A DNA stretch of 14,265 bases from an uncultured Phycisphaerales bacterium (GCA_937891445.1 CALAFV010000166.1:1-14265); one strand, 5' to 3'; numbered from the stretch's first letter, positions 1 through 9,726 are shown. Notes: generated from the letters alone by a model not told the origin. Program-made: numbers and translations.

Positions 1-1
1 C

Positions 2-2251
2 GCCCCCCTCGGCGGCGTCGGCCCCGCCGCCTCGATGTGGCTCGACGCGCTGCTCCTCCTGGGGTCCAGTCTCACATTTGTGGGCGAAGCCCTCCTCGGC
101 CGCCGCCCGGTGTGGTGGTCCCTCGCCCTCGCGCTCGCCGGCTGCGTCCCCGTCCTCGCCCACGGCTGGCTCATCGGTGGCGGTTCCTTCGAACAGGCCC
201 GCATCGGGGCCGCCTGGGCCGCGGGCATCATCGCCGCGACGGCGCTGTGGCACGCCTGCCGCGACGATGCCCCACGCCGCGTCGCCGCCGCCGCGCTTCT
301 GGGCATCGTCGCCGTCTTCTTCCTCAAGGGCCTCCACCAACTCTTCATCGAGCACCCGCGCACCCTCGCCGAGTACGAGGCCAACCGCGACGTCTTCCTC
401 GCCGCCCAGGGGTGGTCCCCCGACTCCCCCATGGCCCGCACCTACGAGCGCCGCCTCCGCCAGCCCGAGGCCAGCGGCTGGTTCGGCCTCGCCAACGTCT
501 ACGCGACCTTCGCCGCCGCCGGCGCCGTCGCCCTCGGCGCCATGACTGCCGGCCTGCTCCGCGCGCCGCGCCGCCCCGGCCCGCTCATCGGCGCATCGCT
601 GCTCACCGTGCTCGCCGCCGCCGGCCTGGTCATGAGCGGAGCCAAGGGCGGCTTCATCGCCGCCGCCGCGGGCGGCGCGGCCACCGCTGCCCTCGCGGCG
701 ATCACCCTGGCCCCCCACCTCCCCCGCCGCACGCTCATCGCGGCCGCCATCGCCGTCGCCGCCGTCGCAGGCCCCATCGCCCTCATCATCCTCCGCGGCC
801 AACTCGGGGAAGACGCCCTCGGCGGCGACCGCAGCCTCCTTTTCCGCTGGTTCTACGCCGAGGCCGCCGGCCGCATCGCCGCCGACCACCCGCTTCTGGG
901 TGTCGGCCCCGCCGGCTTCCAGGATGCGTACCTGCTCGCCAAGAACCCCCTCAGCCCCGAAGACGTCCGCAGCCCCCACAGCCTGCTGCTCGACTGGCCC
1001 TCCACCCTCGGCCTCTTCGGCCTGGCCTGGGTCGCCTTGTTCATCGGGTGGCTCACCCGCGCCGCCATCGCCGCGGTCCGCCCCCCCGACCCGGCCCCAC
1101 CGCCGCCCGCCCCCGAAGACACACGCACGGAACTGCGCGTCGCACTCCTCGCCTGCGCCGCCGCCATCATCGTCGCCACCTGGTTCGACCGGCGCCACAC
1201 CACGCCCGACGCCGCCCTCATCCGCGTCGGCTCCCTCGCGATCTGGTGCGCCGCGACATGGGCCATCGCGCGTGCGGCTGCCGCGCGGCCGGGCATCCTC
1301 CCCCTCGCCCTCGCGGGCGGCGCCCTCACCGCCGCCGCCCACGGCCAGATCGACGTCGCCGGCTCCTGGCCCCAGTCCGCCGCCCTCTTCCTCGCCCTCA
1401 TCGCCGCCTCAGGCGCTCCCCCCACTCCCGCGTCGTCGCCCACGCCGAGCCGCCTGAACTTCGCCCCCGGCCTCATCGCCTGTCTGCTGGCCGTCTTCCT
1501 CGTCGTTGCCGGCGCCCTCCCCGCCCAACGCTGGGAACGCGACCTGCACGACGCCGCCAACCACGCCCGCACACTCGCCCAGGTCAACGACCTCCTCACC
1601 CAGACCCGCAGCACCGACCCGGCGGCCGCCTTACGTGCCCGCACCGACCTCCTCTCGCTCCTGACGACCGCCCTCGGCCGGCGCGTCGAGCCAACCTCCG
1701 CCTCCGTCGAGGCCGCCCTAACCGACCTTGAGGTCCGCGTTTCGCTCGCCGCCGCCGACCGCCTCGCCTCCGCCGCCGACCGCGACCTGTCCGACTGGCG
1801 TCCCCGCCGCGAAGCCAGCCGCATGCTCGCCCGCGCCGCCACCGCCCTGGCGCGGAGCGGTCGCCAAACCGACTCCGCCGCCACGTTCGACCGCGCCGTC
1901 GAGATCCTCGGTGGCCCGGCCGATCCGGCCGCCGCGTCCGAAAACCGCCCCGCCACCCAGTTCGCCTGGCTCGCCGTCATCTACCGCACCCGCCACGAAG
2001 CCCTCGCCGATGCCGCGGCCCTCCGGGGCGCCGTCGCCGCCCTCTTCGTCGCCGACACCAAGGACCCCACCAACCCCGACCATGCCGCCCGGCTCGCCCT
2101 GACCCTGCGCGACCTCGGCGACCTCGACGCCGCCCGCGACTGGGCCCGCCGGGCCCTCGACCGAGAGCGCCTGGCACGCCTGGACCCGGAGGCCCGGGGC
2201 TTCACCGACCAGCAGCGGGCCGCCCTGCGTGCTCTGGCAGGCGAACCTTGA
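2..2251 (+). CDS. O-antigen ligase/polymerase-like membrane protein with TPR-like tail (5' partial)
   Basis: Probably a Wzy_C (PF04932)-type polymerase or ligase that acts on lipid-linked glycans at the inner membrane. The frame is open from base 2, so the first Met at base 35 may be internal and the true start may lie outside the window. Numbered from that Met, about ten to twelve hydrophobic segments run to about residue 495. The family hallmark loop is visible: LLGVGPAGFQDAY near residue 287, then RSPHSLLLDWPSTLG near 311-325, matching the usual G-x-G...Y...H(N/S)..L...G pattern. The last 240 or so residues are soluble, Ala/Arg-rich and helical, with repeated A-L-R-D/A-R-W-A-R-R-A-L stretches typical of TPRs. 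No glycan genes lie nearby, so ligase versus polymerase and the substrate cannot be told. The gene has strong G/C bias at third codon positions and is followed by its own terminator. Confidence 0.8.
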   Translation, partial: APLGGVGPAASMWLDALLLLGSSLTFVGEALLGRRPVWWSLALALAGCVPVLAHGWLIGGGSFEQARIGAAWAAGIIAATALWHACRDDAPRRVAAAALLGIVAVFFLKGLHQLFIEHPRTLAEYEANRDVFLAAQGWSPDSPMARTYERRLRQPEASGWFGLANVYATFAAAGAVALGAMTAGLLRAPRRPGPLIGASLLTVLAAAGLVMSGAKGGFIAAAAGGAATAALAAITLAPHLPRRTLIAAAIAVAAVAGPIALIILRGQLGEDALGGDRSLLFRWFYAEAAGRIAADHPLLGVGPAGFQDAYLLAKNPLSPEDVRSPHSLLLDWPSTLGLFGLAWVALFIGWLTRAAIAAVRPPDPAPPPPAPEDTRTELRVALLACAAAIIVATWFDRRHTTPDAALIRVGSLAIWCAATWAIARAAAARPGILPLALAGGALTAAAHGQIDVAGSWPQSAALFLALIAASGAPPTPASSPTPSRLNFAPGLIACLLAVFLVVAGALPAQRWERDLHDAANHARTLAQVNDLLTQTRSTDPAAALRARTDLLSLLTTALGRRVEPTSASVEAALTDLEVRVSLAAADRLASAADRDLSDWRPRREASRMLARAATALARSGRQTDSAATFDRAVEILGGPADPAAASENRPATQFAWLAVIYRTRHEALADAAALRGAVAALFVADTKDPTNPDHAARLALTLRDLGDLDAARDWARRALDRERLARLDPEARGFTDQQRAALRALAGEP

Positions 2252-2284
2252 CCGAAGATTGGCCGGCGCTACGATTTCCGCCCG

Positions 2285-2307
2285 CGAGGGGTGCGACCTC
2301 GTTTTTT
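2285..2307 (+). terminator. Rho-independent terminator after the O-antigen-ligase-like gene
   Basis: A 5-bp stem (CGAGG 2285-2289 with CCTCG 2297-2301, loop GGTGCGA) is followed directly by six T (2302-2307). It lies 34 bases after the stop of the membrane-protein gene and 190 bases before fusA, so it separates the two transcripts. The stem is short, but the position and the T run fit. I see no convincing fusA promoter in 2308-2484. Confidence 0.6.
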
Positions 2308-2498
2308 GGGATGCTCCCCGGTTCCGGCTCCTCCCCTCGGATCCCCCTCACCCCTCCGAGGCGCGACGCCAACCACTTCGGCAGACCAAAGGGCATCCGC
2401 GGGCCAGGTCGGGGGCTTGGCCACGGCTCCCCTATGTTCCGGTCAAGGGCGCGGCGCGGCTCAGTCCGATCCGCCTGTTGTTGCAGAGGACCAAACCG

Positions 2499-4658
<2,160 letters not shown>

Positions 4659-4690
4659 GATTGGCAGCGAAATACCGTCCAGCCCTCCTA

Positions 4691-4726
4691 AGGACTCTCG
4701 CGGCCTGCCGCGAGAGTTCTTGTTTT
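4691..4726 (+). terminator. Strong rho-independent terminator of fusA
   Basis: A perfect 10-bp stem (ACTCTCGCGG 4694-4703 with CCGCGAGAGT 4708-4717, loop CCTG) extends by A-U, G-C and G-U pairs to about 13 bp (4691-4720) and ends in TTCTTGTTTT. It starts 33 bases after the fusA stop, so fusA is probably transcribed alone. Confidence 0.92.
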
Positions 4727-4965
4727 GTGATTCTTTGTTCCAGTACTCACCGAACTACATCCGAACAGTTGGTCGATGTGCTCGTTCGATGGCCGGGTCT
4801 GCTCCCGGCGCGGCGAGGCGGACCGTGGCAGGCGTACCCGAAGCGGATGCTCCAGATGCGAGCGAGGGCGTTCGCGTGCCGCGACGGCTTCGCGGATGTA
4901 CTCGGCGGTCTTGGATAACTCTCCCCCCTGTTTGGGGAACATCTTCGACGCTTGGTGAGAGGGAC
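4727..4965. other. Gene-free stretch, no recognised feature
   Basis: This is part of the 378-base gap between fusA and the secreted-protein gene. Several frames are open on both strands, but none has a ribosome binding site, a recognisable motif or the strong G/C third-position bias of the real genes. Base composition drops here toward that of the following gene, so it may be the edge of an acquired segment or a decayed gene. I see no repeat or RNA structure beyond the fusA terminator. Confidence 0.5.
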
Positions 4966-4995
4966 TTGACAACGGGCGGGCTTGAGGCCGATACT
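4966..4995 (+). promoter_or_regulatory. Sigma70-type promoter of the Cys-rich secreted protein gene
   Basis: Perfect -35 TTGACA (4966-4971), 18-base spacer, -10 GATACT (4990-4995; 4 of 6 matches). Transcription would start near 5002, giving a leader of about 35 bases that contains GGAGG (5024-5028) before ATG 5037. It is the best promoter match in the window. Confidence 0.7.
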
Positions 4996-5036
4996 GGCGC
5001 GTGCGATCCTGAACTGGACCAGTGGAGGTATTCGGT

Positions 5037-5699
5037 ATGGCTCGTCGACGTACTCTATCAGCACTCGTACTTGCCTTCGCGCCAACCGTCGCGAATGCTG
5101 AAGACCTGACGATTGTTACAGCGTTCGACGGCAGCATCACGATTACGATTCCCGCCAGTCAAACACAACTCGAACTCACTCCAGTCGCATCGACCAAATC
5201 AGGCGATATGGGTGAACCAATGGTTCACTTGACGGGTGGAGTTGGCCCCGTTGGCGCACCGCCGGAACAGGTAGCAACGGCGCAACTTGGCTTTAGCGAG
5301 TCGTTGCAGGGAATCACCTGGACCGCCACCAACAATCTTGCAATCGGGACTCGCACGAGCGACGGTCAGACGTTCGTTCTGGCAGGCGCCCGCGACGCCG
5401 AGAATCGACTCTCTGCCACACTCACCCTACCCGACGGCTCGGTCGTCGCGCAGTTTCTAGCGAGCAAGGAGTTCATGATCGATGACGGGAGTGCGAGCGG
5501 CAACAGCGTCACCTGGCTCGCCTCCGTCCTCGTCGCCCTTTCAGAGCAATCGGACCCCTGCACACCCACCTACAATACGTGCTTGGAAAATGCCAAGCAG
5601 GCCTGCGGCGCCGGCAACATCAAGCGTTTTAGGTACTCGTGCAAGAAAGAAACCGGCGAGGTTACCTGCGAGTGGGAGTGCCAGCCGCGGTCCCAGTAG
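5037..5699 (+). CDS. Small secreted protein with six C-terminal cysteines, function unknown
   Basis: I do not recognise a named family. The protein is 220 residues. Residues 1-21 form a signal peptide: MARRR, a hydrophobic core, then an ANA|ED cleavage site after residue 21. The middle (about 22-170) is rich in Thr, Val, Gly and Ser and looks beta-rich. The last 46 residues hold six Cys at 175, 182, 190, 202, 211 and 215 (spacing CX6CX7CX11CX8CX3C), which could form three disulfides outside the cytoplasm. ATG 5037 is chosen because GGAGG (5024-5028) lies 8 bases upstream; an in-frame GTG at 5022 overlaps that site. The gene stands alone between its own promoter and terminator. G+C is clearly lower than in its neighbours: two 60-base lines counted inside it are 53% and 48%, against 70% for a line in argC, suggesting later acquisition or relaxed codon use. 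Confidence 0.82.
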   Translation: MARRRTLSALVLAFAPTVANAEDLTIVTAFDGSITITIPASQTQLELTPVASTKSGDMGEPMVHLTGGVGPVGAPPEQVATAQLGFSESLQGITWTATNNLAIGTRTSDGQTFVLAGARDAENRLSATLTLPDGSVVAQFLASKEFMIDDGSASGNSVTWLASVLVALSEQSDPCTPTYNTCLENAKQACGAGNIKRFRYSCKKETGEVTCEWECQPRSQ

Positions 5700-5741
5700 T
5701 CTCGGTGTCGCGCCCATAGCCTCGGCACGCTCTGATCTCAT

Positions 5742-5767
5742 GGGCCCCATCGGGGCCCTTTTTCTTT
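5742..5767 (+). terminator. Rho-independent terminator after the Cys-rich secreted protein gene
   Basis: A perfect 7-bp all-G/C stem (GGGCCCC 5742-5748 with GGGGCCC 5752-5758, loop ATC) is followed by TTTTTCTTT. It begins 42 bases after the stop codon. Together with the fusA terminator it isolates this gene as its own transcript. Confidence 0.92.
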
Positions 5768-5853
5768 GTACGTCTGCCGCCCAGAACGACGCCCGCACGG
5801 CCGCTACAGCCGCTCCGCCCGCCGCCTCGGGCCGTCCCCAAGCCCGCGCCGCC

Positions 5854-5899
5854 TTGCCCACGCCCGGGAGCGGGCTTAACTTCCCCTTGTGAAAAGGGG
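5854..5899 (+). promoter_or_regulatory. Possible adk promoter and leader hairpin (weak)
   Basis: TTGCCC (5854-5859), a 17-base spacer and TAACTT (5877-5882) resemble -35 and -10 boxes poorly (4 and 3 of 6). Just downstream, CCCCTT (5883-5888) can pair with AAGGGG (5894-5899) around a GTGAA loop. The pair sits 50-100 bases before the adk start. A promoter is expected here because a strong terminator lies upstream, but the match is weak. Confidence 0.25.
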
Positions 5900-5950
5900 G
5901 GACCCGGCCCCCCGCCCACAGCACCCCTCGGATCAGACCGGAGCCTCGAC

Positions 5951-6580
5951 ATGCACCGATATCAGACCATCCTCCTCTTCGGCGCCCCCGGCTCCGGCAA
6001 GGGCACGCAGGGCAAGATCCTCGGGCAGATCCCCGGCTTCTACCACCTCTCCTGCGGCGACGTCTTCCGCACGATCGACACCTCCAGCGAACTGGGCAAG
6101 ATCTTCATCGAGTACTCCTCGCGCGGCGAACTCGTCCCCGACGACGTGACCGTGAAGATGTGGCAGCAGAACATGCACGCCCGCACGGTCCTCAGCGCGT
6201 ACAAGCCGCACGTGGACCTGCTCGTCCTCGACGGCATCCCGCGGAACGTCAACCAGGCCAAACTCCTCGAGGAGCACATCAACGTCCTCCTCGTCGTGCA
6301 CCTCATGTGCCCCGACAAGGAGGAGATGATCAAGCGCCTCCGCCGCCGCGCGCTCAAGGAGAACCGCGTGGACGACGCCCGCGAGGACGTCATCCGCCGC
6401 CGCTGGGAGGTCTACGAGAACGAGACCGCCCCCGTCCTCAACTACTACCCCAAGGAGATCATCCGCACCGTGGACGCCATCGGCTCCCCCGCGCGGGTGC
6501 TCCAGCACATCCTCGAGGCCGTCGTGCCCATCCAGGAGAAGCACTTCAACAACCCGGTCACCGGCGAACCCGTCCGCTGA
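5951..6580 (+). CDS. adk: Adenylate kinase (nucleoside monophosphate kinase family)
   Basis: Catalyses reversible phosphate transfer between ATP and AMP (2 ADP) in the cytoplasm. The protein is 209 residues. The P-loop GAPGSGKGT is at 11-19, the NMP-binding region at 34-102, and a short LID around 129-155 (RRR, R139-V-D-D, R149-RR, Y155) has no zinc cysteines, so this is the short-LID type. Two usually firm motifs differ: LSCGDVFR (33-40) has Cys35 where adenylate kinases normally have Thr, and DGIPRN (94-99) replaces DGFPRT; Gln102, which contacts adenine in the family, is kept. The start ATG 5951 has GGAG (5940-5943) 7 bases upstream. adk is normally in the spc ribosomal cluster (secY-adk), but here it stands alone. 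The fold is certain; AMP preference is likely but not proven. Confidence 0.92.
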   Translation: MHRYQTILLFGAPGSGKGTQGKILGQIPGFYHLSCGDVFRTIDTSSELGKIFIEYSSRGELVPDDVTVKMWQQNMHARTVLSAYKPHVDLLVLDGIPRNVNQAKLLEEHINVLLVVHLMCPDKEEMIKRLRRRALKENRVDDAREDVIRRRWEVYENETAPVLNYYPKEIIRTVDAIGSPARVLQHILEAVVPIQEKHFNNPVTGEPVR

Positions 6581-6603
6581 TCCGCTTCGTCCCGCGCAAA
6601 CGA

Positions 6604-6633
6604 CGCACGCCGCTGCATCAGCAGCGGCGTGCG
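6604..6633. terminator. 13-bp hairpin between convergent adk and dinB-like genes
   Basis: A perfect 13-bp stem (6604-6616 with 6621-6633, arm CGCACGCCGCTGC, loop ATCA) sits in the 85-base gap between adk (ends 6580) and the - strand DinB gene (ends 6666). It has no T run on the + side and only a weak one (TCGTTTG) on the - side. Position between convergent genes suggests a shared transcript-end structure. Confidence 0.55.
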
Positions 6634-6665
6634 GCCAGTAACCGAGATATCCGGCAATCCCTTGC

Positions 6666-7193
6666 TTACATGGCGGACCCGAGCCCGAACAGGCGGCGCC
6701 ACGCGCTGACCTGGCCCAGGTGCATCATCGGGTGCGACATCGCCATGAACGCCACCGCCGCCCCGACGGTCGGGCACATCTCGCGGAGGCGCCCCTCGAT
6801 CGGGTTCTGCCGCAGCATCACCTCGTCGTCCACCGACGCCAGCGCGTTGAGCACCGTGTTGTACCCGCGGTTGTACGCCGCGATGATCGCGTCCATCTTC
6901 GGGTAGATCGTCCCCTGCGGGTCGTCCTTGCACTCCGCCCCCGCCTTGAACAGCGCCTCCCACCCCTCCGGCACCGCCGCCTCCGCGGTGTCCTTGCCCA
7001 GCAGCGACAGCATCCGCGCCGGGTACAGCGCCAGGTGCCCGTAGTTGAACGCCGGGTGGTTCATGTTCACCGGCTTGCCGTCCTGCATCGGCACGCGGGC
7101 GAAGGTCTCCGGCTTGATGTCCTTCGCCAGCAGGCCCCCGAGCATGATGCTGGTGCGCAGGTTGGGGATGATGGTCTCCGCGATCTGACCCAT
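6666..7193 (-). CDS. DinB-superfamily (YfiT/DinB-like) putative metal-binding protein
   Basis: The protein is 175 residues with the four-helix-bundle signature of the DinB superfamily, which holds thiol-S-transferases and many enzymes of unknown substrate. The likely metal ligands are His53 in the NYGHL helix, and His154 and His158 in HPMMHLGQVSAWRR near the C-terminus; the H-x-GQ-...-RR ending is typical of the family. The open frame continues far upstream, but ATG 7193 is chosen because AAGGAG (on the - strand, bases 7202-7207) lies 8 bases before it and the extension overlaps the next gene. It starts 41 bases after the ThiF-like gene ends, on the same strand, so the two are probably co-transcribed. 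The reaction is unknown. Confidence 0.82.
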   Translation of the reverse strand: MGQIAETIIPNLRTSIMLGGLLAKDIKPETFARVPMQDGKPVNMNHPAFNYGHLALYPARMLSLLGKDTAEAAVPEGWEALFKAGAECKDDPQGTIYPKMDAIIAAYNRGYNTVLNALASVDDEVMLRQNPIEGRLREMCPTVGAAVAFMAMSHPMMHLGQVSAWRRLFGLGSAM

Positions 7194-7234
7194 GAGACGG
7201 ACTCCTTCACCCTCCCCCCGGCTCGACTCTCGCG

Positions 7235-8365
7235 TTACGAACCGATGTACCGAGCGTAGACAGCCAATGCCGCAGCCGGGTCCGTTGTTCCCCGGATGAT
7301 GGCCCGGGCATCGGGAAACACCGTCAACTCCAGCCCCTCGGCGCGCAGCACGCCGCGGAGCATCAGCCGGCTGGACTCGAACGTCCCGTGCGGCGCCAGC
7401 CGCCGCCGGAGCGCCTCGAAGTCCATCCGTCCCCGAACCGCCTCCCGCGGCGGGTTCACCTGCACCGCGTTGCGCCCGCACAGCACCGTCGCCGCCGTCC
7501 CGACCAGCCCCTCCAGGTACGGATGCTCCCCCCGGCCGCAGCACGGGCAATCCTCACGCGCCCCGCCCACGTCCAGCCGGCGCGTCACGCCGGTCCACAA
7601 ATCAACCGTGAGCAGCCCCTTCGCCGCCTCCGCCCCGACGATGCACTTGATCGCCTCCGCCGCCTGCACCGCCCCGACCAGCGCCGTCACCGGCCCCAGC
7701 ACGCCCGCCGTGTCGCACGTCGGCTCCGTCCCCGGCGAGGGCGCCTCCGGGAACACGCACCGCAGGCACGCCGTCCGCCGCGGCAGCACCGTCATCACCA
7801 TCCCCTGCGTCCCCACCGCCCCGCCGTACACCCACGGGATTGAGTTCTTCACGCACAGGTCGTTGATCAGGTACCGCGTCGAGAAGTTGTCCGTCGCGTC
7901 CAGCACGACGTCGGGCTTGCCCGGGCCCAGCACCAGCCGCTCCGCGCTCCGCGCGTTCAGGTCCGCCACGACCGGCGTGATGTTCACCCCGCCGTTGACC
8001 CGCGCCAGCCGCGCCGCCGCGGCCGCCGCCTTGGGCGTCCCCGCCGCGGCGTCCGCCTCTTCGAACAGCGTCTGTCGCTGAAGGTTGGTCAGTTCGACAA
8101 TGTCGCGGTCGATGATCGTCACCCCCCCGCCCGCGTCCCGCTCCCCCACTCCCGCCCGCACCAGCAGGTCCGCGATCGCCGTCCCCAGCGCCCCGCACCC
8201 GACGACGACCACCCTCGCCCCCGCGAGCCTCCGCTGCCCCGCCTCCCCGATGCCGGGCAACAGCATCTGCCGGTGGTAGCGTGGCTGGGCCTCCCCCGCC
8301 GCCCTCGCGGCGGCGTCACTTGTCCCGCCGCCGCACTCCCTGACAATGTCGCTTATGCCTGACAC
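7235..8365 (-). CDS. HesA/MoeB/ThiF-family adenylyltransferase with non-rhodanese C-terminal domain
   Basis: An E1-like enzyme expected to adenylate the C-terminal glycine of a ThiS- or MoaD-like sulfur-carrier protein for thiamine, molybdopterin or another thio-cofactor. The protein is 376 residues. The nucleotide-binding motif VVVVGCGALGT is at 52-62, IIDRDIVELTNLQRQ at 84-98, and LDATDN at 155-160. Four Cys (200, 203, 273, 276; CLRC and CPCC) form the structural zinc site, and Cys217 in CDTAGVLGP is at the family's catalytic-Cys position. Residues about 285-376 are not a rhodanese; they end in LTVFPDARAII.GTTDPA...YARYIG, a tail I recall from some ThiF homologues. GTG 8365 is the only start upstream of the conserved RYHRQ (29-33); it has no ribosome binding site and overlaps the start of the divergent GNAT gene. 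No carrier protein gene is in the window, so the pathway is open. Confidence 0.88.
   Translation of the reverse strand: MSGISDIVRECGGGTSDAAARAAGEAQPRYHRQMLLPGIGEAGQRRLAGARVVVVGCGALGTAIADLLVRAGVGERDAGGGVTIIDRDIVELTNLQRQTLFEEADAAAGTPKAAAAAARLARVNGGVNITPVVADLNARSAERLVLGPGKPDVVLDATDNFSTRYLINDLCVKNSIPWVYGGAVGTQGMVMTVLPRRTACLRCVFPEAPSPGTEPTCDTAGVLGPVTALVGAVQAAEAIKCIVGAEAAKGLLTVDLWTGVTRRLDVGGAREDCPCCGRGEHPYLEGLVGTAATVLCGRNAVQVNPPREAVRGRMDFEALRRRLAPHGTFESSRLMLRGVLRAEGLELTVFPDARAIIRGTTDPAAALAVYARYIGS
8320..8347 (+). promoter_or_regulatory. Possible leaderless promoter for the GNAT gene
   Basis: TTGTCC (8320-8325), 16-base spacer, GACAAT (8342-8347); each box has 4 of 6 matches. The predicted start of transcription falls at ATG 8355, seven bases after the -10 box, which would make a leaderless mRNA and favour that ATG over 8346. 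It lies inside the divergent ThiF-like coding region. Confidence 0.35.
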
Positions 8366-9005
8366 CGCCCCGACTGTAGAAGCCTGCCCCGCTCCGTGGC
8401 GTCCGCCAGCGCCGCTGCCGGATGCCTACGAGACGGACCGGCTGCTCCTGCGGGCGTGGCGGCCTGAGGACGCCCCGGGCATGCTCGCGGCGATCGACGC
8501 CGACCGGAACTCCCTCCTCCCGTGGCTCCCCTGGCCCGCCGTGGACAACCGCACGGTGTACGAGTGCATCTTCCAGATCGAGCGCTTCCGGCGAGAACGG
8601 GAGCGCACCGATCCGCCCGCGGATAACTTCGTCCTGGGCATCTTCGACCGGCGCAGCGGCGAGGTCCTCGGCGGCACCGGTCTGCACCGCGTCGCCCACG
8701 CCCTCCACCAGGCCGAGATCGGCTACTGGGTCCGCGGCGACCGCCGACAGCAGGGCATCTGCACCGAGGCCGTCGCCGGCCTGCTCACCTGGGCGCTGCG
8801 CCCGCAGGACCGCGGCGGCTGGGGCCTGCGCCGGATCGAGATCTTCTGCGCCGGCCGCAACGCCGCCTCGCAGCGCGTGCCGGAGAAACTCGGCCTTCGC
8901 CGCGAGGTCCACAAGCGGGCCGACCGCTGGGTCCCGGGCATCGGCTGGGACGACACGCTCGGCTGGGGCGTGCTCGCCGACGAATGGGCCGCTCGCCCCG
9001 CGTGA
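8346..9005 (+). CDS. GNAT-family N-acetyltransferase (RimJ/RimL type)
   Basis: Transfers an acetyl group from acetyl-CoA, in this subfamily often to protein N-termini or small amines; the substrate is unknown. The protein is 219 residues from ATG 8346 or 216 from ATG 8355. YETDRLLLRAW (28-38) is the classic Acetyltransf_3 opening. The strand VLGGTGLHR is followed by AEIGYWV and the acetyl-CoA loop RRQQGICTEAV, a variant of R-x-x-G-x-G/A-x-E-A. The C-terminal RIEIFCAGRNAASQRVPEKLGL matches the family's N..S..v.eKlGF element. Neither start has a Shine-Dalgarno site; a possible promoter favours leaderless translation from 8355. It is divergent from, and overlaps by about 20 bases, the ThiF-like gene. 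Confidence 0.85.
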   Translation: MSLMPDTAPTVEACPAPWRPPAPLPDAYETDRLLLRAWRPEDAPGMLAAIDADRNSLLPWLPWPAVDNRTVYECIFQIERFRRERERTDPPADNFVLGIFDRRSGEVLGGTGLHRVAHALHQAEIGYWVRGDRRQQGICTEAVAGLLTWALRPQDRGGWGLRRIEIFCAGRNAASQRVPEKLGLRREVHKRADRWVPGIGWDDTLGWGVLADEWAARPA

Positions 9006-9014
9006 CACACGTGC

Positions 9015-9049
9015 AGAAAGAAACAGGCCGGACCTCGCGGCCCGGCCTG
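9015..9049 (-). terminator. Rho-independent terminator of rpsL-rpsG
   Basis: Read on the - strand, an 8-bp stem (CAGGCCGG with CCGGCCTG; bases 9049-9042 and 9031-9024) closes a 10-base loop and is followed by TTTCTTTCT (9023-9015). It lies 44 bases beyond the rpsG stop. The hairpin could also end the convergent GNAT transcript, but the T-rich run is only on the rpsG side. Confidence 0.82.
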
Positions 9050-9092
9050 CCTTGATTCGGGGTGGCACGCCGCGCCGCGGCGTGTCGTCGTC

Positions 9093-9587
<495 letters not shown>

Positions 9588-9696
9588 GTTCTCGAAACTC
9601 CTTGGCTCATCCGCCGGGGCGTCACCGCCCACGGCCGTTGTTCACCGGACGCGCCCGCCAACCGCAGGCCGCGCCCGATTACTTGCCTCGCACGAG

Positions 9697-9724
9697 TGCC
9701 TATTGCCTGGTGCCTGATGCCTTC
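9697..9724. repeat. Four tandem 7-bp repeats between rpsL and rpsG
   Basis: TGCCTAT, TGCCTGG, TGCCTGA and TGCCTTC follow one another without gaps at 9697-9724, ending 2 bases from the rpsL stop. A further TGCCTCG at 9684-9690 is separated by six bases. The first five positions are constant. The array lies in the transcribed spacer, so it would be in the mRNA. Confidence 0.7.
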
Positions 9725-9726
9725 CC

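Noticed and set aside
37..1731. 564-residue + strand frame inside the O-antigen-ligase-like gene
   Set aside because: Almost entirely Arg and Pro; an off-frame shadow of the membrane protein.
853..1980. 375-residue - strand frame opposite the O-antigen-ligase-like gene
   Set aside because: Ala/Arg/Ser-rich antisense shadow with no motifs.
2229..2498. Upstream extension of EF-G to base 2229
   Set aside because: It would overlap the preceding gene and cross its terminator, the added sequence is low-complexity, and ATG 2499 has a good ribosome binding site.
4688..5140. 150-residue - strand frame between fusA and the secreted-protein gene
   Set aside because: It overlaps the fusA terminator and the start of the well-supported + strand gene, has no ribosome binding site, and matches no family that I know.
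5239..5290. Recent insertion sequence or phage origin for the low-GC island
   Set aside because: No transposase, integrase, terminal inverted repeats or target-site duplication is visible around 4727-5767.
7194..7550. N-terminal extension of the DinB-like protein to base 7550
   Set aside because: It would overlap the ThiF-like gene by more than 300 bases; ATG 7193 has an ideal AAGGAG at 8 bases.
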